The position numbers were made by a program, and so were the translations under genes. Source: an uncultured Exiguobacterium sp. (GTDB lineage: Bacteria; Bacillota; Bacilli; Exiguobacteriales; Exiguobacteriaceae). From it: DNA of 64,000 bases. The notes under the pieces were generated by a model. It was not told the DNA's origin, did no database searches, and saw only the letters and a program-made list of their open reading frames with translations. Shown one piece after another: positions 9,129 to 16,933 of the stretch. Within the stretch, counting starts at the first letter, position 1. Each line of letters begins with the position of its first letter. The stretch is taken from the NCBI GenBank assembly GCA_913775715.1, contig CAJYMC010000001.1, forward strand, positions 237,526 to 301,525, read 5' to 3'.

Positions 9129-10424
9129 TCAAATCGTTTTCCGTGTCTTCGTCCATTCCAAAAACACTTGGTAATCCAGCTTTGTTCGAATGACATAAGC
9201 TTCTGACCAGCGTTCGATTTGCTTCAAAAAAGCGGTATCGGAAACACCGATGGCTCGAATGATTTCAACGTCCGCATGATGAGTCAGTATTTTTTCTTTA
9301 ATACCAGCATCCTGATCCGCTCGTGCATGCACTTTGGCGGTAATTTGACCTTGAATACATAACACATTTTCAAGGTCTTCCTGACTTTTTATATGCTTCG
9401 CCTTTAGTTTTTTCTTGTATGGTGAACGCTCGCGTACATAATATTCCTTTTTTCCGATCGTCAGATAACCAAGATATGGATCTTCATGTGCCTGCATCGC
9501 TTTTTGAGATGTGATGATCCGTCGTCCTTGATGGACGGCTTCTGCTTCCGGTCGATAGACAGGCAGGAATAACGAAGGAACGGACGTTTGCGCTTGTTTC
9601 ATCTCAAGAATCAAATCTTCTTCTCCACCTTTGCCCTCAATCAGAATGTAATAGCGCTCAAGACCAATCGATGCTGTTCCGCTATCTAGCTTACGAACGA
9701 TATCCTTAATCGTATAGAACGATTCTTCACGGCGATCCTCGGCGTCAATCGTCTCGATGTAGGAAGACCAGGCAGATTCGATTGCTGATCGTGTCGCGTC
9801 ATCTACTGCTTCCATATCGGGTAATGTACAAAAACGTCTCACACCATCCACTAGCTCCGTTCGCTCCCCCATTAATTCCTCACGTTTCTTTTCTGCTTTT
9901 TTGATTAACTTCTTGATTGGTCCTTTTGTATTGTCCCGCGTAAAACAGACATCACTCGGATCTTTTCCGAGAGCGTACTTTTTTAAATCGTGTAAGTATT
10001 CGAGAACATAATTGCGAATCGCAGGAGTCGGATCATATCCTGCCTCTTCGGCGAACAATCGGACAGAGACCGCCATGCGAATCAAATCATATAAATACGA
10101 TCCTAAGTATCCTTCATCAAAATCATTGACGTCGTAGATGATTTCTCCTTTTGCGTTGCCATGAACACCAAAATTCTCGAAGTGAAGATCTCCCTGAATC
10201 CACGTCGGTTTATCACGAGGTGTATCAAAACCAAGAGGAATCCGGGTCACATCATAATAAAACAGATGCGAACTTCCCCGGAAAAACCGAAATGGACTCA
10301 AGCTCATCTTGTCGTACTTCTCCTGACGTGCTTGCTCATCAAGCTGACGGATTTCATGATCGTAGAAATCAAGGACCTTCGCAATCGTCATCTGTCGAAT
10401 CTCTTCGTACACGGGCTGAAACAT
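9129..10424 (-). CDS. DUF2252 family protein
   Basis: A 431-residue cytoplasmic protein with the DUF2252 layout: SPFRFFRGSSHLFY near residue 43, the loop GDLHFENFGVHG near residue 78, and DVNDFDEGYLGSYLYDL near residue 98. These resemble the catalytic and metal loops of the aminoglycoside-phosphotransferase/kinase-like fold, and the family is often treated as a kinase-like enzyme of unknown substrate. ATG 10424 has GAGGAGAG upstream. It lies immediately downstream of msrAB on the same strand, but a terminator separates them. No experimental function is known to me. Confidence 0.85.
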   Translation of the reverse strand: MFQPVYEEIRQMTIAKVLDFYDHEIRQLDEQARQEKYDKMSLSPFRFFRGSSHLFYYDVTRIPLGFDTPRDKPTWIQGDLHFENFGVHGNAKGEIIYDVNDFDEGYLGSYLYDLIRMAVSVRLFAEEAGYDPTPAIRNYVLEYLHDLKKYALGKDPSDVCFTRDNTKGPIKKLIKKAEKKREELMGERTELVDGVRRFCTLPDMEAVDDATRSAIESAWSSYIETIDAEDRREESFYTIKDIVRKLDSGTASIGLERYYILIEGKGGEEDLILEMKQAQTSVPSLFLPVYRPEAEAVHQGRRIITSQKAMQAHEDPYLGYLTIGKKEYYVRERSPYKKKLKAKHIKSQEDLENVLCIQGQITAKVHARADQDAGIKEKILTHHADVEIIRAIGVSDTAFLKQIERWSEAYVIRTKLDYQVFLEWTKTRKTI

Positions 10425-10446
10425 TCAATTCTCTCCTCTCCATTTG

Positions 10447-10483
10447 AAAAAAAAGCAGTCAAAACGAAATCGTTTGACTGCTC
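10447..10483 (-). terminator. Terminator of msrAB
   Basis: AGCAGTCAAA... pairs with ...TTTGACTGCT over about 12 bp with one bulge, followed on the minus strand by eight T. Confidence 0.9.
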
Positions 10484-10491
10484 CCTGCGTG

Positions 10492-11439
10492 TTACTCGAA
10501 ATGTTTTTTATATTCCCCATATCCTGCCGAATCAAGCTCTTCTACCGGAATAAATCGTAATGCCGCTGAGTTGATACAATAGCGAAGACCACCAAGTTCC
10601 GTCGGGCCATCGTCAAAAATGTGACCAAGGTGACTATCCGCATTCGCAGAACGCACTTCCGTCCGCGTCATCCCGTGACTCGTATCGAGTTCGACTTCCA
10701 TCTTGTCTTCTGAGATCGGTTTAGCGAAGCTCGGCCAACCACAGTTCGATTGGAACTTGTCTTTTGATGTGAAGAGTGGTGTGCCATCAACGATATCGAC
10801 ATAAAGACCTGGACGTTCTTCGTCCCAATATTCGTTACGGAAAGCGGGTTCTGTTCCATTCTCTTGTGTGACTTTATACTGAATTGGTGTCAGACGCTCT
10901 TTCAGTTCTTTTTCCTTACCGTGATCCTTCCACGCTTCCTTGATGAATTTCGCGCGACCTGAGCCGACACTATACATCTGATAACGGAACGGATTCTTTT
11001 TATAATAATCTTGGTGATATTCTTCAGCTGGCCAAAACGGCTTTTCTGGACGAATCTCTACCGCGACCGGACGCGAGAAACGTCCTGATGCGTCAAGCGC
11101 TGCTTTCGAACGTTCCGCCGCTTCACGCTGTGCTTCATCGACATAAAAGATAGCCGGCTGATACGATTCACCACGGTCGTTGAACTGACCACCACCGTCT
11201 GTCGGATCGATTTGACGCCAGAAAATCTCGAGTAATTCTTCGTACGTAATGACGGACGGATCGTACGTGACTTCAACCGCCTCCAAGTGACCTGTCGTTT
11301 CCGAACAGACCTCTTTATAAGTCGGGTTCTCTGTATGACCACCGGTATATCCTGAAATGACCTGCTCTACCCCATCATATTTATGGAATGGCTTGACCAT
11401 GCACCAGAAACAACCACCTGCAAATATTGCTTTTGCCAT
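10492..11439 (-). CDS. msrAB: Bifunctional methionine sulfoxide reductase A/B
   Basis: A 315-residue fusion. Residues 1-155 are MsrA with catalytic Cys10 in GGCFWCM; residues 170-310 are MsrB, recognisable by SNCGWPSF and by the catalytic Cys in [11 protein letters not shown]. It reduces both S and R epimers of oxidised methionine in protein, using thioredoxin. The MsrB half shows no CxxC zinc pairs, so it belongs to the zinc-free form. GAGGAGGGG precedes ATG 11439. It is a stand-alone gene with its own terminator. Confidence 0.95.
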   Translation of the reverse strand: MAKAIFAGGCFWCMVKPFHKYDGVEQVISGYTGGHTENPTYKEVCSETTGHLEAVEVTYDPSVITYEELLEIFWRQIDPTDGGGQFNDRGESYQPAIFYVDEAQREAAERSKAALDASGRFSRPVAVEIRPEKPFWPAEEYHQDYYKKNPFRYQMYSVGSGRAKFIKEAWKDHGKEKELKERLTPIQYKVTQENGTEPAFRNEYWDEERPGLYVDIVDGTPLFTSKDKFQSNCGWPSFAKPISEDKMEVELDTSHGMTRTEVRSANADSHLGHIFDDGPTELGGLRYCINSAALRFIPVEELDSAGYGEYKKHFE

Positions 11440-11508
11440 CTATCTTCCCCTCCTCTGTATATGACTATTTTACCGCGTTCAGAGAATGGACTCGACTTTC
11501 CTGCTCAT

Positions 11509-11691
11509 TCAATCCTCTGGGTTCGCTTTTAGACGACGCATGACGAAGTAAATCGCTGCAAAGACAAGAAGAAGACCTCCAAGCGAATACCAAATGTTAT
11601 TCAAACGATAAATCATTTGATATAGGGCAAGCGTCACAAGCAATAATGCGATCGGTAAGAAGGCACGCTTAAAGTGGTACCAGTAATTCAC
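11509..11691 (-). CDS. Small two-helix membrane protein
   Basis: A 60-residue protein with two hydrophobic helices (about residues 10-30 and 36-54) and a basic turn between them, ending RRLKANPED. GTG 11691 is chosen because AGGAGG lies eight bases upstream; the longer frame from ATG 11718 starts before that site. The family is not recognised. It sits between the lysine permease terminator and msrAB. Confidence 0.65.
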   Translation of the reverse strand: MNYWYHFKRAFLPIALLLVTLALYQMIYRLNNIWYSLGGLLLVFAAIYFVMRRLKANPED

Positions 11692-11737
11692 GAAGATCGC
11701 CTCCTGTTTTTCTTTCATCTTACTTGAAGCGACATCT

Positions 11738-11766
11738 AAAAAGCCACCTTCATTTGAAGGCGGCTA
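11738..11766 (-). terminator. Terminator of the lysine permease gene
   Basis: On the minus strand AGCCGCCTTC pairs with GAAGGTGGCT (one wobble) around a short loop, followed by five T. Confidence 0.85.
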
Positions 11767-11771
11767 GTGGA

Positions 11772-13253
11772 TTACGATTGACGTGGATGTTCTGGGAAGT
11801 CCATCTCGTCATAACGAACGATTGACGTCCGGTTTTTGAATTTATGTCCTAACCAGAAGGCAAGGAACAATGGAATACCGACATACGTTGCGGCGATCCC
11901 GACCCAATCAATTTGATCCGCGAGGAATGCGGCATAGTTTTGACCAACGATGACGAGGAAACAAAGACCGAATGCGAACAGCGGACCGAATGGGAACGCT
12001 GGTGCAACATATGGTAAGTCTTTCAACGAGTGACCTTGTGCAAGGAATCCTTTACGGAAACGATAGTGACTGATCGCAATCCCGAGCCATGCGATGAAAC
12101 CTGTCATCCCTGAAGCATTGAGTAACCACAAGTAGACTTGTCCACCAAACATTGACGTCAAGAAACAGAGTGCACCGATTGCTCCTGTTGCGAGCAAGGC
12201 GTTACGCGGCACACCGTTTTTCGATACTTTCGCGAATAACTTCGGTGCATCTCCTTGGCGAGCAAGCGTATAAAGCATCCGTGTTGAAGCATACATACCT
12301 GAGTTTCCGGCAGATAGAACAGACGTCAAGATGACGGCGTTCATGAGCGCTGCCGAGAAGGCAAGCCCTGCTTTTTCAAAGACGAGCGTAAACGGACTGA
12401 CGGCGACGTCCGTAATGTCATTCGAAACCAAGTTCGGGCTCGTATACGGAATGAGCATTCCGATGACGAAAATCGCAAAGACGTAGAAAAGTAAGATGCG
12501 CCAGAAGACTTGTTTGACTGCTTTTGGAACATTCTTTTTCGGATCTTCCGATTCACCCGCGGCAATCCCGACCAGTTCTGTACCCTGGAAACTGAATCCG
12601 GCAACGAGAATGATACCGATGACAGCAGGAATCCCACCGACGAACGGTGCATCCCCAAGTGCAAAGTTTTTAAAGCCAACCGGTGGCTCTGATGTAAAGA
12701 CACCGAAAATCATCGCGACACCAACGACTAAGAAGACGATGACCGTGACGACTTTAATCATGGCGAACCAATACTCCGCTTCTCCGAATCCTTTAACGGA
12801 GAAGTAGTTCAAGCCAATCATGAGTAAGAGGAACAAAGCACTGAAGTAAAATCCAGGAACATCCGGGAACCAGTACGTCATGACGATTTGTGCTGCGACG
12901 AGCTCAACTGCGATCGTGACTGCCCAGTTGTACCAGTAGTTCCAACCGAGTGCAAAACCGAATGATGGATCGACGAATTTTGTTCCGTATGTCGAGAAGG
13001 ATCCAGCAACCGGCATATACGCTGCCATTTCACCAAGACTTGTCATCAGGAAATAGACCATCAGACCAACGATTGCGTATGAGAGGAGCGCTCCACCTGG
13101 TCCTGCTGCTGCGACGGAAGCACCGGACGCAATGAAGAGTCCTGTTCCGATTGCACCGCCGATAGCGATCATCGACATATGACGAGCTTGTAATCCACGT
13201 TTTAATCCTTCTGCTGTCGAATCTGTTGTTTGTTTTACATCTAGATTGTTCAT
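11772..13253 (-). CDS. lysP: Lysine permease, APC family (LysP-like)
   Basis: A 493-residue amino acid permease with about 12 membrane helices. The first helix has SMIAIGGAIGTGLFIASG, followed by the APC amino-acid-transporter pattern (GEMAAYMPVAGSFSTYG) close to LysP/AAT-family proteins. A lysine riboswitch with a terminator platform lies in its leader, strong independent evidence that lysine is the substrate and that uptake is shut off when lysine is plentiful. ATG 13253 has GAGAGAAG upstream; the frame extends 20 residues further, but that stretch would lie inside the riboswitch terminator tail. Confidence 0.88.
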   Translation of the reverse strand: MNNLDVKQTTDSTAEGLKRGLQARHMSMIAIGGAIGTGLFIASGASVAAAGPGGALLSYAIVGLMVYFLMTSLGEMAAYMPVAGSFSTYGTKFVDPSFGFALGWNYWYNWAVTIAVELVAAQIVMTYWFPDVPGFYFSALFLLLMIGLNYFSVKGFGEAEYWFAMIKVVTVIVFLVVGVAMIFGVFTSEPPVGFKNFALGDAPFVGGIPAVIGIILVAGFSFQGTELVGIAAGESEDPKKNVPKAVKQVFWRILLFYVFAIFVIGMLIPYTSPNLVSNDITDVAVSPFTLVFEKAGLAFSAALMNAVILTSVLSAGNSGMYASTRMLYTLARQGDAPKLFAKVSKNGVPRNALLATGAIGALCFLTSMFGGQVYLWLLNASGMTGFIAWLGIAISHYRFRKGFLAQGHSLKDLPYVAPAFPFGPLFAFGLCFLVIVGQNYAAFLADQIDWVGIAATYVGIPLFLAFWLGHKFKNRTSIVRYDEMDFPEHPRQS

Positions 13254-13302
13254 TTCGTTCGCTTCTCTCTGTTTAGATTTTTTGAGAGGACACTTTTTGA
13301 AT

Positions 13303-13351
13303 GAAAAAAACAAAAAGCGCCCTCATCTTCCAGATGGAAGATGAGAACGCA
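13303..13351 (-). terminator. Expression-platform terminator of the lysine riboswitch
   Basis: On the minus strand GCGTTCTCATCTTCCA and TGGAAGATGAGGGCGC form a long stem with a 2-base loop, then T5-G-T7. It lies about 40 bases after the aptamer and before lysP. Confidence 0.9.
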
Positions 13352-13389
13352 ACATAATAAAATGGATGCGCCTCATTCTACCGTCGTGA

Positions 13390-13575
13390 AAGATAGCTCT
13401 CCACAAGTAAGTGATACCCCACTTGTGACAGTATTAGACCTATTCGATCTAATCCCAATCGATCATCTTCAAAGCGATGATTGATTTCGGCAATTCTTCC
13501 TTTTCGATCACCTCATTTGCCGCTTGACGACATCCGTAACCGTACTCTTAAGAACTGCAACCTCCATCCCACTGG
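13390..13575 (-). ncRNA. Lysine riboswitch (L box)
   Basis: Read on the minus strand, the hallmarks appear in order: GATGGAGGTTGCAG...AGAGTA at the 5' end (about 13569-13535), GGAAGAATTGCCGAAATC in the middle (from about 13500), and ACTGTCACAAGT...ACTTGTGGAGAGCTATC at the 3' end (to 13392). GATGG and CTATC close helix P1. The arrangement matches B. subtilis lysC-type L boxes as I remember them. The terminator platform that follows indicates transcriptional OFF control by lysine. Confidence 0.92.
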
Positions 13576-13613
13576 TTGAGTGAGAACTGAATTAAGTTAG
13601 TTATTACTACGCC

Positions 13614-13643
13614 ATATTACACAAAACGCCACGAAATTGTCAA
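13614..13643 (-). promoter_or_regulatory. Sigma-A promoter of the lysP leader
   Basis: Minus-strand TTGACA (13643-13638), an 18-base spacer and TAATAT (13619-13614). Transcription would begin about 35 bases before the aptamer. Confidence 0.75.
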
Positions 13644-13689
13644 TTGCCTTTTTCGAATCTGAGGTAGTAGATGGTAAAAATCCGATATG

Positions 13690-13703
13690 TTTAGTACACT
13701 AAA
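13690..13703 (+). promoter_or_regulatory. Palindromic operator upstream of the marR gene
   Basis: TTTAGTACACTAAA is a perfect inverted repeat (6-2-6) 36 bases before the start codon. Its position and size fit an autoregulatory MarR-type operator. Confidence 0.6.
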
Positions 13704-13739
13704 TGGTAGAAGTCCACTGAGAGAAAGGATGCTGCTTGC

Positions 13740-14195
13740 ATGCCACAGGAACGTGATTTGCTGACTTATCGACTCGAGGAACAAATGCGTGTCATTCTTC
13801 GTACCCTGCGACGTGAACTTAATCGACTATTTGAAGGAACAGCGACCCGGAGTGAGTTTTTCATCTTGCGGAGCCTCTCAGAAAACGGTCCTCAGCGTCC
13901 GACACTTCTTGCGGAACAGTTTGAACTCGCTACGAGTCAAGTCACTGCTTTAACGGATAAGCTCTTCAAACAAGGATATGTCACACGGACACGCTCGACG
14001 GAAGATCGTCGTTCGATCGTACTCGCTTTGACGGATGACGGAGAACGTGCTTTTCGGGAACTCGAAATCGTCCGAAGAAACTATTTACAGGATCGCTTCG
14101 GAACCTTAACAGAAGAAGAACTTGAAACGATGATTCGTGTCTTCGATAAGATTTTACTGACGATGGATGAGGATACCCTCACTTCGTCTTCATGA
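13740..14195 (+). CDS. MarR family transcriptional regulator
   Basis: A 151-residue winged-helix repressor. The DNA-binding region is LLAEQFELATSQVTALTDKLFKQGYVTRTRSTEDRRSI-like, about residues 58-95, with the wing motif DRR and the usual LTDDGE after it. Helices at both ends form the dimer interface. No Cys is present, so redox sensing through a thiol is excluded. AAGGATG precedes ATG 13740. A terminator follows directly, so it is monocistronic, and no efflux or oxidoreductase gene shares its transcript; the target is unknown, with autoregulation likely. Confidence 0.9.
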   Translation: MPQERDLLTYRLEEQMRVILRTLRRELNRLFEGTATRSEFFILRSLSENGPQRPTLLAEQFELATSQVTALTDKLFKQGYVTRTRSTEDRRSIVLALTDDGERAFRELEIVRRNYLQDRFGTLTEEELETMIRVFDKILLTMDEDTLTSSS

Positions 14196-14227
14196 AAACG
14201 GTAGATTTTCTACCGTTTTTTCTTTTT
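14195..14227 (+). terminator. Terminator of the marR gene
   Basis: AAAACGGTAGA-ttt-TCTACCGTTTT followed by further T-rich sequence; it overlaps the stop codon. Confidence 0.92.
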
Positions 14228-14323
14228 TATCTAAACATTTCTCACGATCTAACCGTTACCTAGATGAGTATAACGGAAGTATATATATGGAAAACTGTTA
14301 GCTGGGGGAGTTGGGAGGATTTG

Positions 14324-15424
14324 TTGTCCATCATGAATCAATTCATCATTAATTTTTGTCTACTGTTTACAACGATTACTCTCTTGTTCTTACCATTTCG
14401 GAATCAGCCGCGTATTTCGCTCAATTCAAGCTGGAGCACACGTCTCATATTAGGCGCTGTCTCTGGGCTGATTGCGGTTTTATTGATGTTCAATGGAATC
14501 CAGATTGATGTCGCCCGTGTGGATCTACGAATTGTCCCCGTCGCGATTGCCATGCTATTCGGTGGTTTCCCGAGCGCCATCGTTGCAGGTGTGATGATCA
14601 TCGGGACACGTTACTTCTTGACACCTGTCGATCAGATGGAAGGCTTTTATCTGTCCACACTGATTATCGTATTATTCATTTCGACGATCGGAATCGTACG
14701 TCGTTTCGTTCATGTCTCGACGCGCCATTTTCAATTATTGGTGTTGATCGGTATTCTCTATTCGTTACCTGCCATCTATATCCTGACACACAGCTGGTCA
14801 ACGTTTTTTAAAATCTCGATTGCGTACGTCTTTTTTAATTTACTAGCTGGATTTGTTGCCTTTCGATTGCTAACAGAATTACGCCGTCACTTTGAAAACA
14901 TCCAGTATCAGCAGAAATTAGCGATGACGGATGCCTTGACCGGACTTGCCAATCGGCGCCGTCTCGATGATTCGCTGTCACTTGTCGGTTCGACCGATCA
15001 AGGCTATTCACTTGTCTTAATCGATATCGACTTCTTCAAGCACGTCAATGATACATATGGTCATGACGCAGGTGATGATGTATTACGTCAACTCGGCATG
15101 ACGCTCGCTTCCTTAACACGTCCGGACGATCTCGTCGGACGGTACGGTGGCGAAGAATTTTTGATCATCTTACCAAGCACCACAGCTAAAGAAGCTCAAA
15201 AAATCGCAGAATTGGCTCGGATGACAGTCGCACGCAACCTGTTCCCGACAGCGGACGTACCTGATCTACAAATCACGATCTCGCTTGGGATTGCACATTC
15301 TAGTGGTTCTCATACGTCCCTTGAAGCGTTACAACAAGCAGATAAAGCATTGTATTATTCAAAAGAAAGCGGACGAAACCGAAGCACGATCTACACGAAG
15401 GAACTCGCTTTCCGACAAGCCTGA
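14324..15424 (+). CDS. Membrane-bound diguanylate cyclase (5TMR-LYT plus GGDEF)
   Basis: About 366 residues. The N-terminal ~190 residues hold five to six membrane helices of the 5TM receptor (LytS-YhcK) type, including the LRIVPVAIAMLFGGFPSAIV region. The C-terminal GGDEF domain has an intact GGEEF active site near residue 275 and an upstream RPDD that matches the RxxD inhibitory site, so c-di-GMP synthesis with product feedback is expected. GGGAGG at 14313-14318 fits TTG 14324 (spacing 5) or ATG 14333 (spacing 14); the longer frame from 14264 lacks a ribosome site. No EAL protein is nearby. Confidence 0.9.
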   Translation: MSIMNQFIINFCLLFTTITLLFLPFRNQPRISLNSSWSTRLILGAVSGLIAVLLMFNGIQIDVARVDLRIVPVAIAMLFGGFPSAIVAGVMIIGTRYFLTPVDQMEGFYLSTLIIVLFISTIGIVRRFVHVSTRHFQLLVLIGILYSLPAIYILTHSWSTFFKISIAYVFFNLLAGFVAFRLLTELRRHFENIQYQQKLAMTDALTGLANRRRLDDSLSLVGSTDQGYSLVLIDIDFFKHVNDTYGHDAGDDVLRQLGMTLASLTRPDDLVGRYGGEEFLIILPSTTAKEAQKIAELARMTVARNLFPTADVPDLQITISLGIAHSSGSHTSLEALQQADKALYYSKESGRNRSTIYTKELAFRQA

Positions 15425-15429
15425 ACACG

Positions 15430-15458
15430 AGACGCTTCCTATTTAGGAGCGTCTTTTT
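15430..15458 (+). terminator. Terminator after the diguanylate cyclase gene
   Basis: AGACGCTTCCT-attt-AGGAGCGTCT with five T. The stem contains one T-G pair. The minus-strand tetR gene ends just beyond it. Confidence 0.85.
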
Positions 15459-15466
15459 CTATGCAC

Positions 15467-16072
15467 TCATTCCGTCTCTTCGGGAAAGCCGATGCTCTCA
15501 ACCGTTCCAAAGACGATCATCCGGCTCAATTGTTCCGCCATATAAGCCGCTGAATATGGTCGACCGTTCCGCAACCAGGAAATCAATAATCCTAACTGTC
15601 CACCAATGACGTAGTTCAATAGCAAATCCCGATCGACAAAGGTTGCATCCTCTGCGACTTGCGGTCGAAAAACGAGGCGATAATTCTCTTTCAACGTATC
15701 AAGAAAACGCGAGATGAATGTTTTGATGGGACCTTGAACGAGCATCGTCTGATAAAACAATTCATTTTCTTCAATGTGAATGAATAAACGAGCAAAATAA
15801 CGACTGACCTGTTCGACGGTCGGAAACACGGTAGCTTTACCTGTAATCCGAATCGCTTGTTCGAGCGTCATCATCTGTTCCTCGACGATTTGGTCAAGTA
15901 AATCATATTTATCTGTGTAGTGCGCATAAAAGGTCGAGCGGTTCACCCCCGCCCCGTCCGTCAGCATCTTGACGGTGATGCTTGAAAAACTGTTCGTCTT
16001 CAATAAACGAAACAATTCCATCGTGATACGGTCACGTGACCGTTTCGGTCGTGGATCACGGCTCTCATTCAT
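15467..16072 (-). CDS. TetR/AcrR family repressor of the emrAB operon (inferred)
   Basis: A 201-residue TetR protein. The helix-turn-helix spans about residues 15-60 (SITVKMLTDGAGVNRSTFYAHYTDKYDLL), the form with FYAHYxDK typical of the subgroup carrying the short TetR C-terminal domain. AAAGGAGTG precedes ATG 16072. It is divergent from emrA/emrB with a 190-bp shared control region holding a 17-bp inverted repeat, so local repression of the efflux operon is the natural inference; the ligand is unknown. Confidence 0.88.
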   Translation of the reverse strand: MNESRDPRPKRSRDRITMELFRLLKTNSFSSITVKMLTDGAGVNRSTFYAHYTDKYDLLDQIVEEQMMTLEQAIRITGKATVFPTVEQVSRYFARLFIHIEENELFYQTMLVQGPIKTFISRFLDTLKENYRLVFRPQVAEDATFVDRDLLLNYVIGGQLGLLISWLRNGRPYSAAYMAEQLSRMIVFGTVESIGFPEETE

Positions 16073-16156
16073 CTGTATTTCACTCCTTTTTCATCTTCTT
16101 TTCATAAATGAATCCGTTACCATTTACTTTTCCAACATTTTGTCGGAAATTGTCGG

Positions 16157-16198
16157 TTGTTTGTTATCTAACTATCCATATAATTAACTATATTAATT
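16157..16198 (+). promoter_or_regulatory. emrAB promoter with overlapping inverted-repeat operator
   Basis: TTGTTT (16157-16162), 16 bases, TATAAT (16179-16184). The inverted repeat AATTAA-ctata-TTAATT (16182-16198) overlaps the -10 box and the expected start point, a classic place for a TetR operator. Confidence 0.55.
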
Positions 16199-16227
16199 AC
16201 TCCTCCCCCCAGAGGAGTACTTTTTTT
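16198..16227 (+). terminator. Terminator-like hairpin in the emrAB leader
   Basis: TACTCCTC-ccccca-GAGGAGTA (8 bp), one C, then T7. It lies after the proposed promoter and before emrA, so it cannot serve the divergent tetR gene; it may act as an attenuator. Confidence 0.65.
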
Positions 16228-16264
16228 GAATCGATTGTACACAAGAAAGGATGCTAACACACCC

Positions 16265-16921
16265 ATGAGTATGAAAAAATTATTAATCATCAATATCGTT
16301 ACACTCATCGTTTTGATTGGTGGTGGTGTCGTCGGATACTACTATTACGATCAAGCAACAAGCTACGTCAAAACAGACAATGCGAAAATCGATGGCAAAA
16401 TGATAACGGTTGCGAGCCCAAGCGCTGGAAAATTAACGGACTGGTCTGCGAAAACAGGCGAATCGCTCGATAGCGGTGCAACACTTGGTCACATCATGAC
16501 TGCGCAAGCTGGACAAAAACCAACAGATCTTTCTGTTTCGATGCCTGCGAAAGCAACGATCGTTCAGTCGATGGCGACAAAGAATGGCTTCGTCGCAGCA
16601 GGTACACCCCTTGCCTATGGTTTTGACTTAAACGACCTTTGGGTCACGGCGAACATCGAAGAAACAGAAATCGATGAAATCAAAGTCGGACAAGCCGTTG
16701 ATGTGTATGTCGACAGCTATCCTGACACAACACTTTCTGGTGAAGTGGAACAGATCGGAATGACAACAGCTTCGACATTCTCGATGATGCCTTCTTCAAA
16801 CGGAAATGCGAACTACACGAAAGTCGCACAAGTCATTCCAGTTAAAGTATCACTCTCGCAAGAAAAATCACTCGACATTCGACCTGGTATGAATGTGACC
16901 GTCCGCATTCATAAGGATTAA
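16265..16921 (+). CDS. EmrA-like HlyD-family efflux adaptor
   Basis: A 218-residue membrane-fusion-type protein with one N-terminal helix (about residues 6-26) anchoring an extracellular barrel. The lipoyl-like halves are VASPSAGKL and MPAKATIV, joined directly without the long coiled-coil hairpin of Gram-negative EmrA, as expected in a cell with no outer membrane. NIEETEIDEIKVGQAVDVYVDSYP and the C-terminal RPGMNVTVRI match the HlyD domain. ATG 16265 fits better than the upstream TTG 16226, which lies in the terminator T run. It is followed after 12 bases by the MFS pump. Confidence 0.87.
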   Translation: MSMKKLLIINIVTLIVLIGGGVVGYYYYDQATSYVKTDNAKIDGKMITVASPSAGKLTDWSAKTGESLDSGATLGHIMTAQAGQKPTDLSVSMPAKATIVQSMATKNGFVAAGTPLAYGFDLNDLWVTANIEETEIDEIKVGQAVDVYVDSYPDTTLSGEVEQIGMTTASTFSMMPSSNGNANYTKVAQVIPVKVSLSQEKSLDIRPGMNVTVRIHKD

Positions 16922-16933
16922 GGAGGGACGTTC

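Noticed and set aside
13390-13575. T-box or SAM riboswitch upstream of the permease
   Set aside because: No T-box GGTGG-type antiterminator bulge and no SAM-I core were found; the conserved segments fit the lysine riboswitch instead.
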